From contig JAIXSO010000036.1 in the NCBI GenBank assembly GCA_027484685.1, forward strand, positions 54,432 through 118,431: a DNA stretch of 64,000 nucleotides. Reading direction: 5' to 3'. The translations under genes were made by a program, and so were the position numbers. Positions 19,564-28,133 of this stretch are shown in pieces; position 1 is the first letter of the stretch; each line of letters opens with the position of its first letter. The DNA comes from Bacteroidota bacterium. GTDB lineage: Bacteria > Bacteroidota > Bacteroidia > UKL13-3. The notes under the pieces were generated by a model. It did no database searches, was not told the DNA's origin, and saw only the letters and a program-made list of their open reading frames with translations.

Positions 19564-20142
19564 ATGGAAATAGAGCTAGAAAAGCTTATTGGTTTATGTT
19601 TAAAACAAGATCGCAAGGCCGAAAGTGCTTTGTATAAATATTGTTTTACTAAACTTATGCCTATTTGCCATAAGTATTACAAAAGTAAAGACGATACGTT
19701 AGAGCAAATTAACAAGGCGTTTTTAAAAATATTGAATAATTTAAGCAGGTTTGATGGCGGTAAATCGTTTGATGCTTGGATAAAAACAATAATGGTAAAT
19801 ACTATTATTGACGAATTTAGGGTAAATAACAAGCGTAATACTTTGTTTATTGACAAAGATTACGAACAAGTTGACCTTGATTTTCATCCATTTAACTTAA
19901 ACGAGGCCGAAGCCAAATTGACTGCTGCCGATATTCAGGTTCATATTCAGCAATTACCCGAATCCAGTAAAATGGTTTTTAACCTTTTTACAGTGGATGG
20001 ATATAACCATAAGGAAATTGGCGAAATGCTAGGAATTACAGAAGGTACAAGCAAATGGCATTTGAACAATGCTAGAAAAATTTTAAAAATAAAACTGATT
20101 GAAATGTTTCCTCAACTAAAAGAAAGGGAAAAACAAGCATGA
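19564..20142 (+). CDS. ECF-type RNA polymerase sigma factor
   Basis: 192 residues. Sigma region 2 spans about 20-90 (KYYKSKDDTLEQINKAFLKILNNL, GKSFDAWIKTIMVNTIIDEFR), and region 4 about 125-180 (LPESSKMVFNLFTVDGYNHKEI followed by GEMLGITEGTSKWHLNNARKIL, a helix-turn-helix). Such factors redirect RNA polymerase to envelope or stress genes. It overlaps the next gene by 4 bp (ATGA), so translation is coupled. That neighbour begins with a cytoplasmic segment and one transmembrane helix, the position an anti-sigma factor would take. Confidence 0.88.
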   Translation: MEIELEKLIGLCLKQDRKAESALYKYCFTKLMPICHKYYKSKDDTLEQINKAFLKILNNLSRFDGGKSFDAWIKTIMVNTIIDEFRVNNKRNTLFIDKDYEQVDLDFHPFNLNEAEAKLTAADIQVHIQQLPESSKMVFNLFTVDGYNHKEIGEMLGITEGTSKWHLNNARKILKIKLIEMFPQLKEREKQA

Positions 20143-21356
20143 CAGATAACGAATTAGATAATTTAATAAAAAACAAACTCAATAGCCAAACTTTTGAGTA
20201 TAAGGATGCTTATTGGCTACAAGCCGAAAAGATGATTGATGCGCAGCGTTTTGAAACTAAAAAATTGGTTTGGTTTAAGTCGGCATTTTATGCTGCTATA
20301 GCTGCAATTTTTACATTGTTAGGATGGTTTTTAGTGGAAAATAATAAAATTACATCCCCTAAAATGGCGGTTAAAACCACTAACGAAATACCACAATCTG
20401 TTCAACCTGAATTGAAGAATTCGGCTGATTACACTCAACCAAAAATAGTTGATAATAATCTAAATACCGTATCAGAAAATACTGGTAATGAGGTAAATAA
20501 TAGTATTGTTAGTTCAAAGGTCAAATTTAATAACAACAAAAATTATAAAGCAACTAAAAATAAATTACAACCTAAAGTTTTTATAATGAACAGCGATTTG
20601 TCAAATAAAGAGGATGTAATAAATGACGAAAATATTAGTTTTAATAATGAAGTAACTGTTGGTGTATTGGAAAGCAAAAATGCACAACAAATCGATTTTA
20701 ACTTATTATCGCCTACTTTCGATTTTACTCAAATTGATTTCATTAAATCGCCAATCAATTATAAAAATAGTTCAAAATTAAGCAGCTATTTTAACGCAAG
20801 TTTAGAGGCAGGAACCAATTCATTTAATAATGCATTCTCAGCTAATTCGTTTGGATATTATGTTGGAGGTAGGTTATATTTTGATATTGGTAAGTTTTCG
20901 TTAAATACCAATTTGCATTACGAAAATATGTATCAAAATTTGGCCCCTCGCGAAATTATTAATAAAACTTACGATTTTACTTCGAATACAACAACAACAA
21001 CTATTAAAAACCAATCAATTGATTATGCTATTATTGGTTTAAATGCCATGTATCCAGTTTATAGAAATCACAGTTTTGGTGCAGGTGTACAATATGCTTT
21101 ATTGGTTAAAACCAACGATTTATTTACAACACGTAATTTAGAAAGTAACACAACGGTAAATGAAAACACCAATAATTACAGTGCTGGAATTAACAAAAGC
21201 GATATACAACTTACCTTAAATTATCAATTTAGGTTTGCCAAACATTTAGCCATAAATGCTGCCTATGTGTATGGTTTAAATAATGTTTCAACTACTGAAA
21301 CTGCTAAGTATAATAATCAAGGAATTAAATTAGGTTTACAATACATTATTAAATAA
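20139..21356 (+). CDS. Inner-membrane-anchored protein with beta-barrel-like C terminus (possible anti-sigma)
   Basis: 405 residues. The first 45 are cytoplasmic and acidic/basic (MTDNELDNLIKNKLNSQTFE), then one transmembrane helix at about 47-66, a long Asn/Lys-rich linker (about 70-210), and a C-terminal part of about 190 residues built of alternating strands. The latter part resembles an outer-membrane beta-barrel domain: ASLEAGTNSFNNAFS at its start and LGLQYIIK at the end. Overlap with the sigma gene and this topology suggest the short N-terminal part binds the sigma factor. A beta-barrel-like domain on a protein with an inner-membrane helix is odd, and the barrel may instead be a periplasmic beta domain. 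No named anti-sigma motif is visible. Confidence 0.6.
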   Translation: MTDNELDNLIKNKLNSQTFEYKDAYWLQAEKMIDAQRFETKKLVWFKSAFYAAIAAIFTLLGWFLVENNKITSPKMAVKTTNEIPQSVQPELKNSADYTQPKIVDNNLNTVSENTGNEVNNSIVSSKVKFNNNKNYKATKNKLQPKVFIMNSDLSNKEDVINDENISFNNEVTVGVLESKNAQQIDFNLLSPTFDFTQIDFIKSPINYKNSSKLSSYFNASLEAGTNSFNNAFSANSFGYYVGGRLYFDIGKFSLNTNLHYENMYQNLAPREIINKTYDFTSNTTTTTIKNQSIDYAIIGLNAMYPVYRNHSFGAGVQYALLVKTNDLFTTRNLESNTTVNENTNNYSAGINKSDIQLTLNYQFRFAKHLAINAAYVYGLNNVSTTETAKYNNQGIKLGLQYIIK

Positions 21357-21362
21357 TATTTC

Positions 21363-22475
21363 ATGCGTTCAATTATATATTTCGTCATTAGTATTGCGGT
21401 ATTAACTACAGGTTGTAAAGTTAAAGAAGATCCAATTGGATATATTGGTACAGCTGAATTTTATGCAACAGGAACTATCAATAATAAGCCTGTTTTGATA
21501 GAAGCTGGAAACAACAGTTTTGTGATGCAAACTGAAAATGGAAAGGATAGTTTAAACATTAATACATACACGGGCTCATTAATTAGTACTTGTCAAAATT
21601 GTAATGAAAAATTGAGTATTACCATTCGTAATTTTGAAATTGGAAATTCAAGCAATTGGCTTTTAGATTCTGTGTTTAAACAAGGAAATATTTATAATTA
21701 TTACAGAGCTGTATTGCCTCCAAGCGCCTATAAAGTTATCTTCAAAAACGAATCGGTGGGCTTAGGTAATGTGGATTATAAATGGGATTTTGGCGATGGA
21801 TTTGGAAGTTTATCTACCAATCCTGAGTTTACTTTTAAAACCGAAGGTAAAAAAAATATTAAACTTACCGCTAATTATAAGGATGTAAATTGTACATCAA
21901 ATATAGAAACACCAATTTATATTAATGGTAATAACTTGAATGGTTATATTGATTATACTTATCAAAACATAGGTAATAATGTATTTAGGTGCAGGGTAAT
22001 AAATGCCGATTCAAGTACTCATAAATTTGTTTGGCAATATTTGAATCAAACCAATTCATTTCCTAAAGGTAACGATTTTGAATTACCTGCATTTGTTAAT
22101 GAAGGTGCTTATAAAGTTGATTTGTTAGCCATAAATAAAACAACCAACGATACTACATTTGTATCCAAAAATTTAGCCACTGCTGCCAATACCGATTGTG
22201 TTTCTAATTTTTCATTTAGCTTATTACCTGTTCGCGATACTTTGCAGTTTAATAAAGTAATTGTAGATTATACCGCACCTGATGGAACGTTTTATTCATC
22301 AAAATATTTGGAGCAGTTTACCGGTTTTATTATTCAAGAGATTACCAATTATAAAGACATGGTTAATGGTAAAAAAACAATTAAAGTAAAGGTATTATTT
22401 ACTTGTAATGTAAGCAACGGAACCACTTCTATTGAGTTAAAAGACATCAATGCAGTATTTGCATTTTCTTACTAA
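21363..22475 (+). CDS. PKD-domain lipoprotein
   Basis: 370 residues. The signal MRSIIYFVISIAVLTTGC gives a lipobox with Cys18. After an N-terminal beta region of about 110 residues comes a PKD domain (about 120-180: YKWDFGDGFGSLSTNPEFTF, the classical WDFGDG signature). A second, less clear Ig/PKD-like unit follows, then an unrecognised C-terminal domain. PKD domains mediate protein-protein or protein-carbohydrate contacts on the cell surface. It is the third gene of the sigma factor operon, 6 bp after the beta-barrel-like gene, so it is probably made with them. Confidence 0.75.
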   Translation: MRSIIYFVISIAVLTTGCKVKEDPIGYIGTAEFYATGTINNKPVLIEAGNNSFVMQTENGKDSLNINTYTGSLISTCQNCNEKLSITIRNFEIGNSSNWLLDSVFKQGNIYNYYRAVLPPSAYKVIFKNESVGLGNVDYKWDFGDGFGSLSTNPEFTFKTEGKKNIKLTANYKDVNCTSNIETPIYINGNNLNGYIDYTYQNIGNNVFRCRVINADSSTHKFVWQYLNQTNSFPKGNDFELPAFVNEGAYKVDLLAINKTTNDTTFVSKNLATAANTDCVSNFSFSLLPVRDTLQFNKVIVDYTAPDGTFYSSKYLEQFTGFIIQEITNYKDMVNGKKTIKVKVLFTCNVSNGTTSIELKDINAVFAFSY

Positions 22476-22485
22476 ATAAAAGGTT

Positions 22486-22872
22486 TTATTTTTCATAAAA
22501 TTCAATAGGTAAACCATCGGGGTCGGCTATAAAAGTAAATCTTTTATCAGTAAATTCATCTGTTCTTATTGGTTCAATATCAATGTTAAATGACTTCATT
22601 TTTTGTACTACTTCATCTAAATTATTTACCTCAAAAGCTAAATGCCTTAATCCTGTAGCTTCTGGTCTGCTTGGTCTTTTTGGCGGGTTGGGAAATGAAA
22701 AAAGTTCAACTATATAATTTCCATTTAAAGCCAAATCAAGTTTATAGGAATCTCGCTCTGCCCTGTAAGTTTCTTTTAAAATTTCTAATCCAATAACTTC
22801 TGTATAAAACTGTTTTGAAACTTGGTAATTACTACAAATAATAGCAATATGATGTACTTTATTGATATTCAA
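22486..22872 (-). CDS. VOC-family metalloenzyme (glyoxalase-like)
   Basis: 128 residues, a complete VOC unit of two beta-alpha-beta-beta-beta modules. HHIAIICSNYQVSKQFYTEV starts the first (His7 as likely metal ligand). VELFSFPNP gives the first Glu, GLRHLAFEVNNLDEV the second His, and DPDGLPIEFYEK the last Glu. The pattern matches the YaeR/SMU1112c branch of glyoxalase I-like proteins rather than true GloA. It probably binds a divalent metal; the substrate is unknown. It is 7 bp downstream of a secreted protein gene on the same strand and is likely the last gene of that three-gene operon. Confidence 0.83.
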   Translation of the reverse strand: MNINKVHHIAIICSNYQVSKQFYTEVIGLEILKETYRAERDSYKLDLALNGNYIVELFSFPNPPKRPSRPEATGLRHLAFEVNNLDEVVQKMKSFNIDIEPIRTDEFTDKRFTFIADPDGLPIEFYEK

Positions 22873-22879
22873 ATTGAAC

Positions 22880-24136
22880 TTAAGTTTTTAATTTTTTCTT
22901 TTTGGCACTTGGAAACAATATATTATTTAAAATAAGTCTGTAGCCTGGCGAGTTTGGATGAAGGTTTAAATCGGTTGGTGGTTCACCTACCATGTGTTGG
23001 TAGTCTTCAGGGTCGTGTCCTCCATAAAAAGTCCAAGTACCTTTGCCTAAAGTTCCATGGATATATCTTGCTTCTTTCAGTTGTTTATTTTCCCCTAAAA
23101 TAAGTACATCGCTTTTAATAAATTGTTTTCTAAAAGCAGTAGTTTGACCCATAAAACCTTTAACTGTGCTGGTGTGGTTTTGACATAACATAGTTGGTAC
23201 TAAATCCCATTTTGCCGAAAATTCAAATAATGAAAACACGTCATTATCTTCATTTATAGGTCTTGTATCAGGTGTTGCATCAATATACGAATATTCGTAT
23301 TCGTAAGGATTCATAACTAAGTTAAAATCTTTAAAAGCAATGGTTTTGGTAAAATCAAGTTTAGCATTGGCATTATGGTCTGCTGGGTCGCCATCAAACA
23401 TACTTTCGCAAATATCAATTCCATCGGCTGCCATAGCTATGTCATAAGTGTCGGTTGCGCTACACATGGCAAATAAAAATCCACCACCTAAAGTAAAGTC
23501 TCTTATTTTTTTAGCAACTGCTAGTTTAAGTTCAGATACTTTTTTAAAACCATGTTTGGCTGCCATGGCCTCATTTTCTTTAACTTCAGCTTGATACCAA
23601 GCTGTATTTGCAAACTGTGCGTAAAATTTACCGTATTGGCCTGTAAAATCTTCGTGATGTAGGTGTAACCAATCGTATTTTACTAATTTATCACTTAAAA
23701 CTTCATCATCAAAAACTACCTCGTAAGGAATTTCGGCATAAGTTAATACCATGGTTACTGCATCGTCCCAAGGTTGTTTGGTTTTAGGTGAGTAAACTGC
23801 AATTTTAGGAGCTTTGTAAAGTTTTACCAACTCCATATTTACATCGGGCTTGGCTATTTGTAATAATATTTCCGAAACTTGAGCTTCGCTTATAATTTCA
23901 TAACTAATGCCTCTAATTTTTAATTCTCGTTCATAACTTTGGTCGTAACCAAACATAAAACTGCCTGCTTTATAATTTAAAAGCCAATCTACTTCAATGT
24001 CTTTTTGTAAAACCCAAAATGCAAGTCCGTATGCCTTTAAATGGTTTTTTTGTCCTTCGTTCATTGGAATTAAAATTCTGCTAGCAAAACTAGATAATGA
24101 ACAAAGTAAGAATAGTATAATAAAAAGTTTACGCAT
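22880..24136 (-). CDS. Conserved secreted Bacteroidota protein (often labelled asparagine synthetase B)
   Basis: 418 residues from the ATG at 24134-24136, which gives a good signal peptide (MRKLFIILFLLCSLSSFA, cleavage before SRILIPMNEGQ). The in-frame ATG 21 bp further upstream would put seven polar residues before it. The protein has a well-conserved look (LKAYGLAFWVLQKD, GGGFLFAMCSATDTYDIAMA, YGGHDPEDYQHMVGEPPT), and the latter parts resemble a glutamine amidotransferase-like/ThuA-type alpha/beta fold. I recall such proteins being annotated as asparagine synthetase B in this phylum, but neither the N-terminal Cys nucleophile of class II amidotransferases nor the ATP-binding SGGxDS motif is present. 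That name is therefore not supported. The start overlaps the upstream gene by 8 bp, so the two are translationally coupled. Confidence 0.75.
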   Translation of the reverse strand: MRKLFIILFLLCSLSSFASRILIPMNEGQKNHLKAYGLAFWVLQKDIEVDWLLNYKAGSFMFGYDQSYERELKIRGISYEIISEAQVSEILLQIAKPDVNMELVKLYKAPKIAVYSPKTKQPWDDAVTMVLTYAEIPYEVVFDDEVLSDKLVKYDWLHLHHEDFTGQYGKFYAQFANTAWYQAEVKENEAMAAKHGFKKVSELKLAVAKKIRDFTLGGGFLFAMCSATDTYDIAMAADGIDICESMFDGDPADHNANAKLDFTKTIAFKDFNLVMNPYEYEYSYIDATPDTRPINEDNDVFSLFEFSAKWDLVPTMLCQNHTSTVKGFMGQTTAFRKQFIKSDVLILGENKQLKEARYIHGTLGKGTWTFYGGHDPEDYQHMVGEPPTDLNLHPNSPGYRLILNNILFPSAKKKKLKT

Positions 24137-24902
24137 GTTTGTTCTGTTTAAATTCAAATATACTTTTACTCATTAATTCATACAAATCTTTTGTATTACT
24201 GTTTTGTAATAAACTTAAGTGCTTTTGCATAGTGCTTATATCGTTTCTAATGGCTGGCCCTGTTTGAATTTTACTGGGTTCAAAGTTAAACGAATTATTG
24301 ATTGCTTTAGTTAATAAATGCTTTAAAATGGTGTAATCTAATTGTTGTAAATCAAGTTCGTACTTAGCTAAAGTAATTAAATGATTACTGAAATTATTGG
24401 TAATGGTAGCTGCCAAATGCAAATATTGTCGTTCTACACTGCTTATTTTATTTACATTTTTTGAAAGCCTATCGGCAAATGCCTCTATTATCCTATAATT
24501 TTCTTCGCTATTTGCTTCAATACAAATGGGTGTATTTTTAAAGTCAGTAAATGTATTTTTATTGATACTTTCAATTGGCCAAAATACCGCTTGGTTTGTT
24601 TGTATATTTAATTCCGACATTGATTTTAAGCCTGAACAATGAATCACTAAACCTTCAACAATTGGCAAATTATTGGCTACTTGGTTAATAGCATCATCGT
24701 TTACACAAAGTAAATACAAATCGGCATTAGTCGGAATTTCGCTTATGGTTAGGTAGGCTTTAGTTTTAAATTTATGAGCTAAAGCTATTGAGTTTTCGAT
24801 TGTTTTTGAAAACACCCCTAAAATTTCTACATCAGTATTTAGACAAGAGGTTAAAATAGCATTTGCCATATTGCCACTACCTAAAATTATTACCTGCATC
24901 AT
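24129..24902 (-). CDS. Rossmann-fold oxidoreductase-like protein (DUF2520)
   Basis: 257 residues. The N-terminal NAD(P)-binding Rossmann domain starts MMQVIILGSGNMANAIL (GSGNMA loop). The conserved VIHCSGLKSM and AVFWPIESI segments are typical of the Rossmann-like/DUF2520 family, relatives of pyrroline-5-carboxylate reductase and F420-dependent oxidoreductases. The C-terminal helical domain has the SSVERQYLHLAATITNNFSN helix and GPAIRNDISTMQKHL. The substrate is unknown. First gene of a leftward three-gene operon (this, a secreted protein, a VOC enzyme). A run of 287 AT-rich bases separates it from the divergent OmpA gene; no clear operator was seen there. Confidence 0.8.
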   Translation of the reverse strand: MMQVIILGSGNMANAILTSCLNTDVEILGVFSKTIENSIALAHKFKTKAYLTISEIPTNADLYLLCVNDDAINQVANNLPIVEGLVIHCSGLKSMSELNIQTNQAVFWPIESINKNTFTDFKNTPICIEANSEENYRIIEAFADRLSKNVNKISSVERQYLHLAATITNNFSNHLITLAKYELDLQQLDYTILKHLLTKAINNSFNFEPSKIQTGPAIRNDISTMQKHLSLLQNSNTKDLYELMSKSIFEFKQNKHA

Positions 24903-25189
24903 AAATTAAACTGAATATTATTTTTCAAATCAAGCTAAAAAAAGTATAATACAATAAATTGATTTGATAGCAATTTTTATTTTTATTTTTTTGACCAGTA
25001 ATAATCCAATAACTAATTGATTATTATTTTTTTAGGGAATGTTTTTTAAAAAAAACTATTTCTTTTATCTTAAATAAGCGGTAATTAAGTTATGTAAGTA
25101 TTTTCGATTTTATGGTATTAAAAAATGATAATTACTGTTTTAGATTGATTTTGTAAACTATATTGCACCTTAAATAAAGAAGAAGTAAT

Positions 25190-26752
25190 ATGAAGAAACT
25201 TTTATTAGGTGCACTATTAGTAGCTTGTTTTGGCCAGTATGGTCAGGCTCAAACCAAAGATATGCCTTGGCAAATTGGTCTTGGTGTTGGTATTTCCGAA
25301 TACTCAGGCGACTTAGGAAATGGATTTTTTAAATTTGATTTAACACCACACGATGTGGCAAATAATGGTGGTGGAAAAACCAAAAACACTCCTGGAATAG
25401 GTACGTTAACAGTTAGCAGGTATTTAAGTAATCAGTTTGATATTGCAGCACGCGGTTACTTAGGAGAGTGGGGTTATTTTGATAAAATTAACCAAGTTGG
25501 TTCAACCACAGTTGGAAATTTTTATCGCCAAACTGTTGGTTTTGAAGTTACTCCTCGTTGGAAATTTTTAGAGAAAGACAATGCTATGTTTACTCCTTAT
25601 ATTACTTTAGGTTTAGGGGTAAGAAGAGTTAGCATGCCTGGTAGTAGATTAGAAGATTTTGGAATTTTTGGTATGGATAAAGCAGGAATTTATGAATTTA
25701 CAGTTCCTGCTGGTTTAGGTGTAAATGTTAGGTTAACTGAAAGATTTGGTTTGAATTTACAATCAAATTATATGTGGACTAATAATGATAAAGCCGAAAA
25801 TTCATCAGATTTAGAACAATTAACTTACGATCAAGCATGGTTTCACACCATTGGTGTAACCATGAATTTAGGTAAAGTTATTGATACTGATGGTGATGGA
25901 GTAGGAGATAAGCGCGATAAATGCCCAAATACTCCGGCTGGCGATTTAGTGAACCCAACTACTGGTTGCTCAATTGATACAGATAAAGATGGTATTGCTG
26001 ATAACAAAGATGCTTGTCCTTTAGTGGCAGGTGTAGCTTCGTTTAAAGGTTGCCCAGATTCAGATAATGATGGTGTACAAGATAGTGAAGATAAATGCCC
26101 AACTGTGGCAGGTGTTGCCAAATTTAATGGCTGTCCTGATACTGATAATGATGGAATACAAGATAGTGAAGATGCTTGCCCAACTGTAGCAGGTATTGCT
26201 AAATTTAATGGTTGTCCTGATACTGATGGCGATGGAATTGAAGATAAATTAGATAATTGCCCAGAAAAAGCTGGTATTGCTAAATTCAATGGTTGCCCTG
26301 ATACTGATGGTGATGGCATAGAAGATAAATTAGATAATTGTCCTAAAGTATTTGGTGTGGCTGCAAATAATGGTTGCCCTGAAGTAAAAGCAGCAGTTAA
26401 ACAATTGTTTGAAAAAGCTTTACAAGGTGTACAATTTGAAACTGGTAAATCGGTTATCAAACCAAATTCTTATGCTATTTTAAATAATGTAGTTAAAGTA
26501 ATGATTGAAAATCCTACTTATAAATTATATATTTTGGGTCATACCGATAACGTAGGTGATGCAGCTAAAAATTTGAAATTATCACAAGAAAGAGCTGCAG
26601 CAGTTGAAAAATATTTAGAAAGCAAAGGTGTTAATACTTCAAGAGTTCGCTCTGAAGGATTTGGTGATACAAGACCTGCTTATGATAATGCTACTGCTGA
26701 AGGTAAAACTAAAAACCGTAGGGTAGAGTTTAAAGTAGAATTTGAAGAATAA
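25190..26752 (+). CDS. OmpA-family protein with thrombospondin type 3 repeats
   Basis: 520 residues. Signal peptide MKKLLLGALLVACFGQYGQA. An N-terminal eight-stranded-like beta-barrel of about 200 residues follows, then a Ca-binding TSP3 stalk (about 225-400) of repeated DxDxDGxxDxxDxCP units spaced by GVAKFNGCPD-type linkers. The C-terminal OmpA peptidoglycan-binding domain starts LQGVQFETGKSVIKPNS and contains ILGHTDNVGDAAKNLKLSQE and RVRSEGFGDTRP. Role: outer-membrane to peptidoglycan tether with a Ca-stiffened spacer. A paralog with the same layout lies at 48515-50164. Ends 20 bp before a strong terminator. Confidence 0.92.
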   Translation: MKKLLLGALLVACFGQYGQAQTKDMPWQIGLGVGISEYSGDLGNGFFKFDLTPHDVANNGGGKTKNTPGIGTLTVSRYLSNQFDIAARGYLGEWGYFDKINQVGSTTVGNFYRQTVGFEVTPRWKFLEKDNAMFTPYITLGLGVRRVSMPGSRLEDFGIFGMDKAGIYEFTVPAGLGVNVRLTERFGLNLQSNYMWTNNDKAENSSDLEQLTYDQAWFHTIGVTMNLGKVIDTDGDGVGDKRDKCPNTPAGDLVNPTTGCSIDTDKDGIADNKDACPLVAGVASFKGCPDSDNDGVQDSEDKCPTVAGVAKFNGCPDTDNDGIQDSEDACPTVAGIAKFNGCPDTDGDGIEDKLDNCPEKAGIAKFNGCPDTDGDGIEDKLDNCPKVFGVAANNGCPEVKAAVKQLFEKALQGVQFETGKSVIKPNSYAILNNVVKVMIENPTYKLYILGHTDNVGDAAKNLKLSQERAAAVEKYLESKGVNTSRVRSEGFGDTRPAYDNATAEGKTKNRRVEFKVEFEE

Positions 26753-26775
26753 TTTTAAAAAAATTATATTTTTAA

Positions 26776-26810
26776 CACAAAAAGCGACTGGTTAAAGGTC
26801 GCTTTTTGTG
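26776..26810. terminator. Intrinsic terminator after the OmpA/TSP3 gene
   Basis: CACAAAAAGCGAC and GTCGCTTTTTGTG, perfect 13-bp arms with a 9-base loop. Confidence 0.88.
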
Positions 26811-26838
26811 TTTTATAGAAACCCATTAATTGCTTGCT

Positions 26839-27960
26839 ATGAAAAAAAGTTTACTCCTCACCATTGCGTTAATAGCTATTGTTTTAAATAATTATGCTCA
26901 AGTAAGTAATACAGGCATGGTTGAACAAATGGATAGTGCCGAAAATGGAAAGCTTAATGTTTCGGGTTATGTAGATGTGTATTATGGTTTTGATTTTAAC
27001 CAACCTAAAACTTTTGATAGAGATTATGCTGTTTCATCATCAAGACATAACGAGGTAAATATCAACTTGGTTTATGTTGATTTAAAGTATAGAAACGATA
27101 AAGTGAGAGCGCGCATTATTCCTGGATTTGGTAGTTATGTTAACTCAAATTATGTAAGCGAAAGTGGTTCACTAAAAAATCTGATAGAAGCCAATGTGGG
27201 CCTTAAACTATTTAAGAATAAAGAAATTTGGGTTGACGCAGGCGTAATTGGTTCGCCTTATACCAATGAGTCTGCTATCTCTAAAGATCATTTTATGTAT
27301 ACTCGCTCTTTTGCGCCTGAGTATGTTCCTTATTACCTTTCGGGAGCCAAACTTACTATGCCTTTTGGCAAAAAAATTATGGCTTATTTTTACTTACTAA
27401 ATGGTTGGCAGCAAATATCGGATGTAAACAATCCACTTTCGTTTGGAACACAAATAGAATATAGGCCTAACAATAAACTACTACTCAATTGGAATACTTA
27501 TGTGGGCGATGAAAGTTCGGCTTTGAATCCTCATTATGGCAACAGGTATTTTACCGATTTATATGTCATATATAATCCTGATGGAAAATTTTCATTTACC
27601 AGTTGCGTTTATTTGGGTTTTCAGCAATATGCTGATTCCATTACAGGAAATAAAGACTTTAATAATTGGTGGCAAGCCAATTTTATAGCAAAAGTTAAAT
27701 GCAATAAAAACGCTTTTGTGGCAGGTAGAGTAGAATACTTTAACGACCAAAACGAAGTAATGATAAAACCAATTACAGGCAGTAAAGGATTTAGTACTTT
27801 TAGTTCTGCTATTTGTTTTACAAAAAAAGTGAGTCATAACACCTTATTTAGATTAGAAGCTCGAAATTACGTTTCAGAAAGCAATGTGTATATCAATGCT
27901 GAAAATAAGCCAAGTAACACCAGCAATTTATTAATTACCAATATTACTATTTGGTTTTAA
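26839..27960 (+). CDS. Outer-membrane porin (BBP2/OmpL-like beta-barrel)
   Basis: 373 residues from the ATG at 26839; the frame stays open from a TTG three codons earlier, but the ATG gives the cleaner signal peptide (MKKSLLLTIALIAIVLNNYA). The mature protein begins with a coiled-coil-like MVEQMDSAENGKLNVSGYVD and is then an alternating-strand barrel: YGFDFNQPKTFDRDYAVSS, RARIIPGFGSY, GVIGSPYTNESAISKDHFMY, ending on an aromatic (NITIWF*). This matches the putative beta-barrel porin 2 (BBP2) type. Substrate unknown, presumably small solutes. It follows the OmpA terminator by 28 bp and so is its own transcription unit. Confidence 0.8.
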   Translation: MKKSLLLTIALIAIVLNNYAQVSNTGMVEQMDSAENGKLNVSGYVDVYYGFDFNQPKTFDRDYAVSSSRHNEVNINLVYVDLKYRNDKVRARIIPGFGSYVNSNYVSESGSLKNLIEANVGLKLFKNKEIWVDAGVIGSPYTNESAISKDHFMYTRSFAPEYVPYYLSGAKLTMPFGKKIMAYFYLLNGWQQISDVNNPLSFGTQIEYRPNNKLLLNWNTYVGDESSALNPHYGNRYFTDLYVIYNPDGKFSFTSCVYLGFQQYADSITGNKDFNNWWQANFIAKVKCNKNAFVAGRVEYFNDQNEVMIKPITGSKGFSTFSSAICFTKKVSHNTLFRLEARNYVSESNVYINAENKPSNTSNLLITNITIWF

Positions 27961-28133
27961 CTTAAAGGTTTTAAGTTGAAGTTATGTAAAATCTTTGCTT
28001 GGATGAAGTCGTTTTTAGAATAGAGACCATTCGACATGAAGTTTAATAAGTAAATTAATGGTTTAAAGTGCTATTTTGTCTGTTTAAAAGTGAAATATAA
28101 TTTTATTTTGACTTAGAATTATTTATTTGCATT

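Noticed and set aside
22880..24136. Asparagine synthetase B annotation
   Set aside because: Catalytic and ATP-binding motifs of that enzyme are not visible in the sequence.
25843..26460. Antisense open frame across the OmpA TSP3 repeats
   Set aside because: It is the shadow of the repeat codons on the other strand; no start context, signal or family, and the sense gene is unambiguous.
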